DNA of 39,679 bases, taken from positions 1 through 39,679 of the IMG/VR virus record IMGVR_UViG_3300022926_000043. The stretch is one strand, 5' to 3'. The position numbers were made by a program, and so were the translations under genes. Shown piece by piece: positions 29,060 through 37,498 of the stretch (within the stretch, counting starts at the first letter, position 1; each line of letters starts with the position of its first letter). Under the pieces are notes generated by a model. That model was not told the DNA's origin, did not search any database, and was given only the letters and a program-made list of their open reading frames with translations. Source of the DNA: a virus.

Positions 29060-31588
29060 TTGAATTTCTACACACATGTCGCCCAGTGGGGTAATCAATT
29101 GTTGGTTCGTGCAGTTGAGAACGGTATTCGTTCCAACTTCAAAGTAAAGTACGAACCGACACTTTTTGTACCAGTTCAAAAAGAAACTGGTTGGAAAACA
29201 TTGGACAACAAAAATGTTAGTCCAATGAAGTTCCTTTCTATCAAAGAGGCTAAAGAATTCATATCTGGGTATGAAAATCAACCTCACCTTGCGTATGGTA
29301 TGACTCAGTTCCCATACACTTACATTTCAGAAAAATATTCAAAACAAATTCAATTTGACAGTTCACAGCTTCGTATTATAACAATTGATATTGAAGTTGA
29401 GTGTGAGAATGGTTTTCCATTTGCAGACCAAGCTGTTGAACCAATGTTGTCTATAACTGTTAAAGATCACCAAAGTGGTAACATTACTGTTTGGGGTTTG
29501 CACGACTACCACAATGATAGACAGGATGTTAATTACATTAAGTGTCAGACTGAACGTGAACTCCTTGCTCAGTTCGTTTCTTGGTGGGAGAACGATCACC
29601 CAGACGTTATCACTGGTTGGAACACAGAGTTCTTTGATATTCCATATCTTGTAAACCGTATTAACAAAATCATGGGTGAGGAGGCTGTAAAACGCCTTTC
29701 GCCTTGGGGTGTTGTCAGTTCTCGTAAGGTTGTTTACTACGGTAAAGAAAATCAAGCATATGATATTCTTGGTGTGAACGATCTTGACTACTTACAACTA
29801 TATCGTAAATTTACATATGCATATCAAGAATCTTATCGACTTGATCACATTGCTCTCGTAGAGTTGGGTGAACGTAAAGATGAAAACCCATATGAAACAT
29901 TTCGTGATTGGTACACAAAAGATTATCAGTCATTTCTAGACTATAATATTCAAGACGTTGAACTTGTTGACAAACTAGATGACAAGATGAAACTGATTGA
30001 CTTACTTTTGACTATGACTTATGAAGCAAAGGTAAACATGGCCGATGCATTTACTTCTGTTAAGTATTGGGATGTATTGATTTATAATCATCTTCTAAAA
30101 CGCAAGATTGTAATTCCACAGAAGCCTGGCCGTTCTGCAAAGTCAGAGAAGTATGTTGGTGCATATGTCAAAGATCCACAAGTTGGACAACATAAATGGG
30201 TTCTATCCTTTGACTTGAACAGTCTATATCCACACTTGATTATGCAGTACAATATTTCACCAGAGACTTTGTTGCAACATCAACTTGATCTTGGTGATAC
30301 TGCTGTAGATGACTTGATTGCCCAAGAATACAATACAAGAGACTTAGTTCCTTCAACTGTTACATTCACACCTAACGGTGCGATGTTTAACAAAGATTTT
30401 CAAGGTTTCTTACCTGAGATGATGCAGACAATGTATGATGAACGCACCATCTACAAAAAGAAGATGTTGGAAGCAAAACAACAATACGAAAATACAAAAG
30501 ATCCAAAATATCTAAATGATGTATCTCGTTTTTCTAACATCCAAATGGCACGAAAGATTTCATTGAACTCTGCTTATGGTGCGATTGGTAATGAGTGGTT
30601 TAGATATTATGATTTGAGAATTGCAGAAGGTATTACAACTTCTGGACAACTTTCTATTCGTTGGATTGAGAAATCCCTAAACATCTATCTAAACAAACTA
30701 TTGAAAACTGATGGAGAAGATTATGTTATTGCGTCAGATACGGATTCAGTATACATTACTTTTGACAGATTGGTTGACAGTGTGCTTAAAAAGAGAGATA
30801 ATGAGTCGGAAGATTCATATCGTGGGCGGGCCGTTGACTTCCTTGACAGAGTTGCTAAAGAGAAAATTGAACCTTTTATTGATAACTGTTATCAAGCTCT
30901 CGCTTCGTATGTAAACGCATACGATCAGAAGATGCAGATGAAACGTGAGGTGATTGCAGACAAGGGTATCTGGACTGCAAAGAAAAGATATATCCTCAAC
31001 GCATGGGATGTGGAAGGTGTTCGTTACCAAGAACCACAACTCAAGATTATGGGTATTGAGGCAGTCAAGTCATCAACGCCTGCACCCTGTCGTGAGAAGA
31101 TTAAACAGGCACTAAAAGTTATTATGTCTGGAACAGAGAAAGATGTAAACAACTTCATTCAAGAGTTTCGTGAAGAGTTTATGAAACTCTCCCCAGAAGA
31201 GATTGCATTCCCTCGTTCAGTGAATGGTATTGATAAGTGGAGTGACAGTTCTGGTATTTTCAAGAAAGGTGCGCCAATGCATTGTAAGGGAGCTATTCTT
31301 TATAATCATTATGTTCGCAATCAAAAACTTACTCACAAATATCCTCTTATTCAAGAGGGTGACAAGATTAAGTTTCTCAATATGAGAACACCTAACAAAA
31401 TGCAATCTAATGTAATTTCTTTTATTACAAAACTTCCAAAAGAGCTTGACATTCACCAATATTTAGACTATGATGTACAGTTCGATAAAGCGTTTGTTGA
31501 ACCTTTGGTTTTTATTATGAACCAAATTGGATGGCAAATTGATAGAAGTTATGGAACACAAACTACACTTGAGGATTTCTTTACATGA
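29060..31588 (+). CDS. 43: Family B DNA polymerase gp43
   Basis: 842 residues (T4: 898). The start is the TTG giving MNFYTHVAQWGN, the family N-terminus, with AAGGGA at 29047-29052; a TTG at 29042 is too close to the promoter and lacks a ribosome binding site. The exonuclease motifs are TIDIEVE (D110, E112), NTEFFDIPYL and YNIQDVELV. The polymerase motifs are DLNSLYPHLI (A), KISLNSAYGAIGN (B) and SDTDSVY (C). It is the replicative polymerase with proofreading, tethered by gp45. Complete. Confidence 0.97.
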   Translation: MNFYTHVAQWGNQLLVRAVENGIRSNFKVKYEPTLFVPVQKETGWKTLDNKNVSPMKFLSIKEAKEFISGYENQPHLAYGMTQFPYTYISEKYSKQIQFDSSQLRIITIDIEVECENGFPFADQAVEPMLSITVKDHQSGNITVWGLHDYHNDRQDVNYIKCQTERELLAQFVSWWENDHPDVITGWNTEFFDIPYLVNRINKIMGEEAVKRLSPWGVVSSRKVVYYGKENQAYDILGVNDLDYLQLYRKFTYAYQESYRLDHIALVELGERKDENPYETFRDWYTKDYQSFLDYNIQDVELVDKLDDKMKLIDLLLTMTYEAKVNMADAFTSVKYWDVLIYNHLLKRKIVIPQKPGRSAKSEKYVGAYVKDPQVGQHKWVLSFDLNSLYPHLIMQYNISPETLLQHQLDLGDTAVDDLIAQEYNTRDLVPSTVTFTPNGAMFNKDFQGFLPEMMQTMYDERTIYKKKMLEAKQQYENTKDPKYLNDVSRFSNIQMARKISLNSAYGAIGNEWFRYYDLRIAEGITTSGQLSIRWIEKSLNIYLNKLLKTDGEDYVIASDTDSVYITFDRLVDSVLKKRDNESEDSYRGRAVDFLDRVAKEKIEPFIDNCYQALASYVNAYDQKMQMKREVIADKGIWTAKKRYILNAWDVEGVRYQEPQLKIMGIEAVKSSTPAPCREKIKQALKVIMSGTEKDVNNFIQEFREEFMKLSPEEIAFPRSVNGIDKWSDSSGIFKKGAPMHCKGAILYNHYVRNQKLTHKYPLIQEGDKIKFLNMRTPNKMQSNVISFITKLPKELDIHQYLDYDVQFDKAFVEPLVFIMNQIGWQIDRSYGTQTTLEDFFT

Positions 31589-32712
31589 TACTAAATCGGG
31601 ATGACGCTTTATATGCTGCAAATATTTTTGTAGATTACTTTTCAAACTTTGGTCGTATTGATGATTACTTACGCCGTGTAAAGTTGGAACGTATGTCAAA
31701 CTATCCAATCTCTTTGCCAGGCATGGGGCCTGAAGATGATATGTTTGATAATTTTAACATTCATCCTAATGATATGGAATTTGCAGTAAAAGAAGTTCCT
31801 ACAGAAGTGTTTGTTAATTACTTGGAGATTGTGACTTCACATGCTGTCGAAGCATCAATCCCAGGCAAGTCTCTCAAGTGGATTGTGTACGAAAAGAATT
31901 CAAATAAGATTGTTGGTTTTATTCGATTTGGTTCTCCAACAATTAACTCTAAACCTCGTAATTTGTTTTTGGGTAAACCGTTAGATACCATGAACCCAGA
32001 AGTTATGAAAAGATTTAATGACTCTACAATTATGGGTTTTACTATTGTTCCAACTCAACCATTTGGATTTAATTATCTAGGTGGTAAACTTCTTGCAGCA
32101 ATGTGTTGTTCACATCTCGCAAAAGACACACTGAACAAAAAGTACGGTGGCCCATTCTGCATGTTTGAAACAACATCACTTTATGGTTCATCTAAAAGTT
32201 CTTCTATGTATGATGGTATGAAACCAATTCTGAGATTTAAAGGTTTGACTGAATCTGATTTTGCACCACTTATCAATGATGCTAACTTTCGTAACTTGAA
32301 TGATTGGTTCAAGAAAAGAAATGATGGCGAATCTCTTGTTGATGATGGTGCCTCATCCAGAAAACTTAAAACACAAACTAAGATGGTATCTATTATCAAA
32401 GCCTCTCTCAAAGATGTAGAACCAGAAGAGTATAAAAAGTTTGTTAATGTCTTTGCAGAAGCAAAAGGATTGACAGAACAGAAACGACAGTTTATGTCGG
32501 ATTATGGATATTCAAATGTTAAAGAATATTTGAATTTAGAAACGGATACTTTGGAGAAGAAAGAGAACTATGACAGATTTGAGTTTGATACTCTAGTTGA
32601 TTGGTGGAGAAAGAAAGCAATCAACCGATATGAGTCTCTCAAAGCTGATAATAGAATCAGGACTGAAGTTGAGGTTTGGAATAGAAACGCTGACATTGAT
32701 ATTATAAGGTAG
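31585..32712 (+). CDS. Uncharacterised protein with GNAT/DUF4338-like core (375 aa)
   Basis: It begins in an ATGA overlap with gp43. The middle region resembles DUF4338/GNAT-like proteins: LKWIVYEKNSNKIVGFIRFG (about 97-116), GFTIVPTQPFGFNYLGGKLLA (about 151-171, a P-x-x-x-G-x-x-x-L-G-G-K pattern like an acyl-CoA or nucleotide loop), then KYGGPFCMFETT and SLYGSSKSSSMYDG (187-211). DUF4338 includes the DruA protein of the Druantia anti-phage system, so a counter-defence or nucleic-acid role is possible, but the similarity is by eye only. The C-terminal 100 residues are charged and helical. Function unknown. Confidence 0.5.
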   Translation: MILNRDDALYAANIFVDYFSNFGRIDDYLRRVKLERMSNYPISLPGMGPEDDMFDNFNIHPNDMEFAVKEVPTEVFVNYLEIVTSHAVEASIPGKSLKWIVYEKNSNKIVGFIRFGSPTINSKPRNLFLGKPLDTMNPEVMKRFNDSTIMGFTIVPTQPFGFNYLGGKLLAAMCCSHLAKDTLNKKYGGPFCMFETTSLYGSSKSSSMYDGMKPILRFKGLTESDFAPLINDANFRNLNDWFKKRNDGESLVDDGASSRKLKTQTKMVSIIKASLKDVEPEEYKKFVNVFAEAKGLTEQKRQFMSDYGYSNVKEYLNLETDTLEKKENYDRFEFDTLVDWWRKKAINRYESLKADNRIRTEVEVWNRNADIDIIR

Positions 32713-32717
32713 ATAAA

Positions 32718-33014
32718 ATGGAAAAAGGAACAGTAGTGACACTCGTTTTAAATAACGGTGCAGAAATTGTAGGAAAGTTTGTAGAAGAAACATTCAGTTC
32801 TATTGTAATTAATAGACCAAGAATGGTTCAAGTTACACAACAAGGAGTTGGACTTGTCAATGGTATCTCAATGACAGGTACAGAACCAAAAGGCAATTTT
32901 GATTTTGCTAAAACATCTGTTTTGTATTACATTGAAACATCAGAAGAAGTTGCAAATGGTTGGACTTCACAAACTAGTGGTATTGCTCTTCCACAAAAAG
33001 GACTTGTAAGTTAA
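32718..33014 (+). CDS. Small Sm-like protein (98 aa)
   Basis: AAGG lies about 8 bases upstream. The sequence GTVVTLVLNNGAEIVGKFVEE, then SIVINRPRMVQVT and a further strand GISMTGTEP, shows the LSm strand order (L-x-N-G-x-E-I-x-G-x-F). The C-terminal half is polar. Together with the gene at 18385-18771 this makes two LSm-like proteins. Phage LSm proteins might bind RNA like Hfq. The assignment is by pattern; no family is certain. It is coupled by TAATG to the GMP reductase. Confidence 0.55.
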   Translation: MEKGTVVTLVLNNGAEIVGKFVEETFSSIVINRPRMVQVTQQGVGLVNGISMTGTEPKGNFDFAKTSVLYYIETSEEVANGWTSQTSGIALPQKGLVS

Positions 33015-34081
33015 TGCAAATCGAAGATGATTTCAAACTAGACTTTTCTAATGTACTCATTCGTCCTAAAAGATCAACTCTTAAATCCCGAAAAGATGTT
33101 GACTTAGTACGAATTACTAAATTTAGAAATAGTGGCCTTCAGTATGTTGGTGTTCCTATTATGGGCGCTAACATGGATGGTGTTGGTACGTTTGAAATGG
33201 CTGATGCACTTGCAGAACAAGGTTTGTTTACATGTCTAGTAAAGACATATTCAGTAAACCAATTAGTTAGTTTCTTTGACCCTGATAACCAAGAACTTAA
33301 AGAAACTAGAGTTGAAGGTGTTGCAATGTCAATTGGTTCATCTGATGATGACTATCTAAAATTTAGGAATGTGTATGAACTAAGTGATGGTGCTGTTAAG
33401 TATCTTTGTGTAGATGTTGCAAACGGATACACTGAAATCTTTAGTAACTTCATTTATCAGTTGAGATTAAATCATCCAGAACTTGTTATCATAGCAGGAA
33501 ATGTTGTTACAGGTGATATGACACAGGAGTTGATTTTAAATGGAGCTGATATTGTTAAGTGTGGGATTGGGCCTGGCAGTGTGTGTACTACTCGTATTCA
33601 AACTGGTGTTGGGTATCCTCAGTTATCGTCTGTTATTGAGTGTGCTGATGCTGCTCATGGTTTGGGTGGTCATATTATCGCTGATGGCGGTTGCACATGT
33701 GCTGGAGACATCGCAAAAGCTTTCGGAGGCGGTGCAGATTTCGTCATGCTCGGTGGGATGCTCTCAGGTCACGATGAGGGTGGGGGAGAATATATATTGG
33801 AAGATGACAATCCAGAACCAGTAGGAGTAAAATTCTATGGTATGAGCTCGGAGACTGCAAATGAAAAACATTTCGGTGGACTTAAAGACTACAGAGCCGC
33901 AGAAGGAAAGGAAGTCATTGTTCCCTACAGAGGAAGTATTGTTAATACTGTGCAAACTATTCTTGGTGGAATCAGATCGTCCTGTACTTATGTTGGAGCA
34001 AGACGAATAAAAGACTTGACAAAATGCACAACATTTGTTAAAGTATATAACACTCATAACACTATCTTTGGAGATTTATAA
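33014..34081 (+). CDS. guaC: GMP reductase (GuaC)
   Basis: 355 residues, closely resembling E. coli GuaC (347) along its whole length. Shared segments include LIRPKRSTLKSR, then SGADIVK-like NGADIVKCGIGPGSVCTTR, the long identical-type run VGYPQLSSVIECADAAHG and GGCTCAGDIAKAFGGGADFV. The catalytic cysteine is C191 in GPGSVCTTR. One difference from E. coli is ANMDGVGTF where E. coli has ANMDTVGTF. The enzyme converts GMP to IMP with NADPH, feeding guanine nucleotides back toward adenylate. It is distinguished from IMP dehydrogenase by length, lack of CBS domains and the YRAAEGK segment. Confidence 0.96.
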   Translation: MQIEDDFKLDFSNVLIRPKRSTLKSRKDVDLVRITKFRNSGLQYVGVPIMGANMDGVGTFEMADALAEQGLFTCLVKTYSVNQLVSFFDPDNQELKETRVEGVAMSIGSSDDDYLKFRNVYELSDGAVKYLCVDVANGYTEIFSNFIYQLRLNHPELVIIAGNVVTGDMTQELILNGADIVKCGIGPGSVCTTRIQTGVGYPQLSSVIECADAAHGLGGHIIADGGCTCAGDIAKAFGGGADFVMLGGMLSGHDEGGGEYILEDDNPEPVGVKFYGMSSETANEKHFGGLKDYRAAEGKEVIVPYRGSIVNTVQTILGGIRSSCTYVGARRIKDLTKCTTFVKVYNTHNTIFGDL

Positions 34082-34485
34082 TGGACAACAATTTTCTACT
34101 AGACTATGCTAGATTTGTAGACGCTGTAACTAGTGATGCATCATCTGATCCACAGGCGTTTTCTGATGCATTAGATGTTATTGATGGGTTCGGTGTTTCA
34201 CCAGAACGCATTCTAACCGCTGCAATTGGTATCAGTGCAGAGGGTGGTGAATTTGCAGAAATTGTGAAGAAGTGTATCTTCCAAGGTAAACCTATGGATG
34301 ATGATGCACAATATCACATGAAACGTGAACTTGGTGATATTATGTGGTACATTGTACAAGCTTGTATTGCACTGAATATCTCTTTGGAAGATGTTATAGA
34401 TACTAATATAGACAAATTGGAAGCGAGATATCCTGATGGATTTGAGGCGTTTCGTTCAAACCACAGGAGTGATGGAGACATATAA
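34081..34485 (+). CDS. mazG: MazG-like nucleoside triphosphate pyrophosphohydrolase
   Basis: 134 residues, TAATG-coupled to guaC and to uvsX. The metal-binding pattern of the all-alpha NTP-PPase family is visible: AEGGEFAE with E54, E57 and E60, then KRELGDIMW with E83 and D86, followed by [15 protein letters not shown]. These enzymes cleave (d)NTPs to (d)NMPs and PPi. Marine phage MazG proteins were proposed to affect ppGpp or to prefer dGTP and dCTP. The sequence does not reveal the substrate. All metal residues are present. Confidence 0.9.
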   Translation: MDNNFLLDYARFVDAVTSDASSDPQAFSDALDVIDGFGVSPERILTAAIGISAEGGEFAEIVKKCIFQGKPMDDDAQYHMKRELGDIMWYIVQACIALNISLEDVIDTNIDKLEARYPDGFEAFRSNHRSDGDI

Positions 34486-35537
34486 TGGATTTTTTAAAAG
34501 ACATTGCCAAGACAGCAGGCAACGAATATGCTGCACTTGTATCAGAAGGCGTTGAAGCTGGAGATGTAAGTTCATTTATTGATACAGGTTCGTATATTTT
34601 TAATGCGTTGTTAAGTGGTAGTATCTATGGTGGACTTCCATCAAATAAGATTACTGCTGTTGCTGGTGAGTCTGCAACTGGTAAGACTTTCTTTGTGATG
34701 GGTATGGTAAAGTCGTTTTTGGATTCAAATCCAGATGCAGGCGTTTTGTATTTTGAATCAGAAAGTGCAATCACTAAACAGATGGTAATTGATAGAGGTA
34801 TCGACCCCTCTCGTATGGTTATTCTTCCAGTGACAACTGTACAAGAGTTTCGTACTCAGTCAATTAAAGTGTTGGATGCATATCTGCAACAGAACGAAGC
34901 AGACAGAAAACCAATGATGTTATGTCTGGATTCACTTGGTATGTTGTCTACAACTAAAGAAGTAGAGGATACTAGTGAAGGTAAAGAAACTCGTGATATG
35001 ACACGGGCCCAAGTTCTCAAGGCTGCATTTCGTGTATTGACATTGAAACTTGGTAAAGCAAAAGTTCCTATGGTTGTAACAAACCATACATATGATGTTG
35101 TTGGTTCTATGTTCCCAACCAAAGAAATGGGTGGTGGTTCTGGACTGAAGTATGCAGCATCATCTATCGTATACCTTTCCAAGAAGAAAGAAAAAGATGG
35201 AACTGAGGTTGTTGGTAATATCGTTCACTGTAAGAATGCTAAGTCTCGTTTGACAATCGAAAACAAGATGGTTGATGTTCGTCTGATGTATGAACGTGGT
35301 CTAGACAGATACTATGGACTACTTGAACTTGCACTGAAGTATGGTATCTTTAAATCTGTATCTACTCGTATTGAGTTGCCGGATGGAACTAAAACATTTG
35401 GTAAAACAATCAATAATGACCCAGAGAAGTTCTTTACTGAAGAAGTGATGGCGCAGTTGGATGAGGCTGCTGGTAAAGAATTTAAATACGGACAGAAGGC
35501 AGTAGTAGAAGAGGTGATTGAAGATGCAGTTGACTAA
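34485..35537 (+). CDS. uvsX: RecA-like recombinase UvsX
   Basis: 350 residues (T4: 391). Walker [10 protein letters not shown] (60-68), Walker B in [12 protein letters not shown], and the L2-type [18 protein letters not shown] region are present, with the RecA core order. It polymerises on single-stranded DNA and promotes strand exchange for recombination-dependent replication with UvsY. TAATG start, and the gene downstream starts inside its 3' end. Complete and confidently identified. Confidence 0.96.
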   Translation: MDFLKDIAKTAGNEYAALVSEGVEAGDVSSFIDTGSYIFNALLSGSIYGGLPSNKITAVAGESATGKTFFVMGMVKSFLDSNPDAGVLYFESESAITKQMVIDRGIDPSRMVILPVTTVQEFRTQSIKVLDAYLQQNEADRKPMMLCLDSLGMLSTTKEVEDTSEGKETRDMTRAQVLKAAFRVLTLKLGKAKVPMVVTNHTYDVVGSMFPTKEMGGGSGLKYAASSIVYLSKKKEKDGTEVVGNIVHCKNAKSRLTIENKMVDVRLMYERGLDRYYGLLELALKYGIFKSVSTRIELPDGTKTFGKTINNDPEKFFTEEVMAQLDEAAGKEFKYGQKAVVEEVIEDAVD

Positions 35538-35856
35538 AGTTGATTTGGAAAGATGTTTTGAGTATGTCAGCTCAAAACAAGAGGGTGAAAAGTGGACAGG
35601 TATAAAACTTCTACCAACAGCCCAAGATTATAAAGACATTATCTATAAGTATGGTAAAGTAGAATTTGGTGAAGAGACAGAAAGTGGCGAAATGCCCTTG
35701 ACATTTCATTATGATGTGATATACTCAGGTAAATATACAGAACAAGAATTGCAAGATGATATTAACTTTAAGAATCTCATTGGTGATATTCTCACCATCA
35801 TCTTAGAACGACAGTTAAAGGAAGATAATTTACAATATGTCAATACAGACAATTGA
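35524..35856 (+). CDS. Uncharacterised protein between uvsX and gp41 (110 aa)
   Basis: Start at the ATG 14 bases before the uvsX stop; a TTG two codons earlier is possible. The protein is acidic and helical at its ends, with a central [22 protein letters not shown] and a C-terminal [20 protein letters not shown]. No domain is recognised. It overlaps the gp41 start by 20 bases, so it is part of the uvsX-gp41 expression unit and might be a replication accessory factor, but this is positional inference only. Confidence 0.55.
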   Translation: MQLTKVDLERCFEYVSSKQEGEKWTGIKLLPTAQDYKDIIYKYGKVEFGEETESGEMPLTFHYDVIYSGKYTEQELQDDINFKNLIGDILTIILERQLKEDNLQYVNTDN

Positions 35857-37249
35857 AAGAACAACACTATCTAATCTCGTAAAGAATGAACCTTATGCTC
35901 GTAAGGTTCTTCCATTTATTAAACCAGAGTATTTTTCAGACCTACACGAAAGAGTTGTGTTTGAAGAGATTTCCAAGTTTATTGAAAAGTATGGAAATCA
36001 ACCAACAAAAGAATCTTTGTCCATTGAACTGGACAATCGAAAAGATTTAACAGAAGAACAATTTAAAAGAGTTGTTGATATCGTTGAAACCCTGTCTGAT
36101 GCAGATGTTGATATGCAGTGGTTGGTGGATACAACAGAAAAGTTTTGTAAGGATAAAGCAGTCTACAATGCTATCCTTAGTGGTATTCAGATTATTGAGG
36201 GAAAGGATAAAACACATACTTCAGAAGCAATACCATCCATCCTATCAGAGGCTTTATCAGTTGCTTTTGATCAGAGTGTTGGACACGATTATGTAGAAGA
36301 TGGTGAGGAACGATTTGAGTTCTACCATAGAAAAGAAGAAAAATTAGAGTTCGACTTGGAATACTTTAACAAGATCACCAAAGGTGGACTCCCACAAAAA
36401 ACTTTGAACATTGCCCTTGCTGGAACTGGTGTTGGTAAATCGTTATTCATGTGTCACATGGCTGCGTCAACCCTCATGCAAGGTAAGAATGTTCTATACA
36501 TCACAATGGAGATGGCAGAGGAACGGATTGCAGAAAGAATTGATGCGAACCTTATGAACATTACTATGGATGACTTACATGAGTTACCAAAGAAAATGTT
36601 TACTGATCGCCTCTCCAAAATTCAAACAAAGACCAACGGAAAGTTGATTATCAAAGAATACCCAACTGCATCTGCTCACTCTGGACATTTCAGAAGTTTA
36701 ATTAAGGAACTGGCTCTAAAGAAGTCGTTCAGACCAGATATTATCTTTATTGATTATTTGAATATCTGTTCATCATCTAGATTTAAGGGGAATGCAAATG
36801 TCGGATCATACTTCTATATCAAGGCGATTGCAGAGGAACTTAGGGGTCTTGCAGTTGAAAATAATGTACCGATTATGTCGGCAACACAAACAACTAGAGG
36901 TGGGTTCGCCAGTTCAGATGTGGGCTTGGAAGATACATCAGAAAGTTTTGGTTTGCCTGCTACGGCTGACCTCATGTTTGCACTTATATCAACAGAAGAT
37001 TTGGAAAGTCTCAACCAGATAATGGTGAAACAACTGAAGAATCGTTACAATGATCCTGGCACCAACAAGAGATTTGTTATAGGAATTGACAGAGCTAGAA
37101 TGAAACTATATGATTGCGAACAGGAAGCACAAAATGACATTATTGACAGTGGACAAGAAGATGACACCCCAGCATTTGATAAAACAACTTTCGGAGTGGG
37201 TCTTGGAAAGAACAAGACTTATGAGAAATTTTCGGACATCAAAGTATAA
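35837..37249 (+). CDS. 41: Replicative helicase gp41 (DnaB family)
   Basis: 470 residues (T4: 475). The N-terminal helical domain (to about residue 150) binds the primase in T4; the RecA-like domain has Walker A AGTGVGKS (195-202), Walker B-type PDIIFIDYLNI, the DnaB-type QTTRGGF motif and an arginine-finger-containing LKNRYNDPGTNKRF. The hexamer unwinds the fork ahead of gp43 and works with gp61 primase, which is not in this window. The start overlaps the preceding gene by 20 bases. Confidence 0.96.
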   Translation: MSIQTIERTTLSNLVKNEPYARKVLPFIKPEYFSDLHERVVFEEISKFIEKYGNQPTKESLSIELDNRKDLTEEQFKRVVDIVETLSDADVDMQWLVDTTEKFCKDKAVYNAILSGIQIIEGKDKTHTSEAIPSILSEALSVAFDQSVGHDYVEDGEERFEFYHRKEEKLEFDLEYFNKITKGGLPQKTLNIALAGTGVGKSLFMCHMAASTLMQGKNVLYITMEMAEERIAERIDANLMNITMDDLHELPKKMFTDRLSKIQTKTNGKLIIKEYPTASAHSGHFRSLIKELALKKSFRPDIIFIDYLNICSSSRFKGNANVGSYFYIKAIAEELRGLAVENNVPIMSATQTTRGGFASSDVGLEDTSESFGLPATADLMFALISTEDLESLNQIMVKQLKNRYNDPGTNKRFVIGIDRARMKLYDCEQEAQNDIIDSGQEDDTPAFDKTTFGVGLGKNKTYEKFSDIKV

Positions 37250-37445
37250 AAGTCCAAAATACTTTGTAAATAAAAATGGTAACAGGTGGGAAGTCGTAGA
37301 GTTTCCATCAAATGATATCGTGTGTTCATTTAATACAAAAGAACAGGCAGAGTTGTTATCAGAACGAATTACTAAAAACAAACCCTTTGGAGACAGGCCT
37401 CTTCCTAAATTTATAAAAGGTAACACTATTGACATTTGTGAATAG
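37221..37445 (+). CDS. Small basic protein of unknown function (74 aa)
   Basis: The chosen ATG overlaps the gp41 end by 29 bases; an in-frame start at 37110 would overlap by 140 bases and is less likely. The sequence is basic, with MRNFRTSKYKSPKYFVN, then NRWEVVEFPSNDIVCSFNT, QAELLSERI and a Pro/Lys-rich end. The WEVVEF...F-x-T-K-x-x-A-x-x-L pattern resembles small beta-beta-alpha proteins, but I do not recognise a family. An early promoter begins inside its 3' end. Confidence 0.5.
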   Translation: MRNFRTSKYKSPKYFVNKNGNRWEVVEFPSNDIVCSFNTKEQAELLSERITKNKPFGDRPLPKFIKGNTIDICE

Positions 37446-37462
37446 TTGTGTTATTATAAATA
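37429..37462 (+). promoter_or_regulatory. Overlapping early and late promoters before the 37.5-kb block
   Basis: The early promoter is TTGACA (37429-37434), 17 bp, TATTAT (37452-37457). The late sequence TATAAATA occupies 37455-37462 and shares three bases with the -10 box. Both precede the gene at 37499, which could therefore be transcribed in both phases from nearly the same start site. Confidence 0.7.
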
Positions 37463-37498
37463 GTATAAACCTATTTGTACTAATGGAAACTGTGCCAC

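Noticed and set aside
34016-34049. TTGACA in the 3' end of guaC with TATATA as a promoter for mazG
   Set aside because: The only good -10-like sequence is 22 bases away; at 17 bases the hexamer is TAAAGT. The gene is already coupled by TAATG overlap.
37110-37220. Longer version of the small basic gene at 37221
   Set aside because: It would overlap the conserved gp41 C-terminus by 140 bases; the internal ATG at 37221 gives a far shorter overlap.
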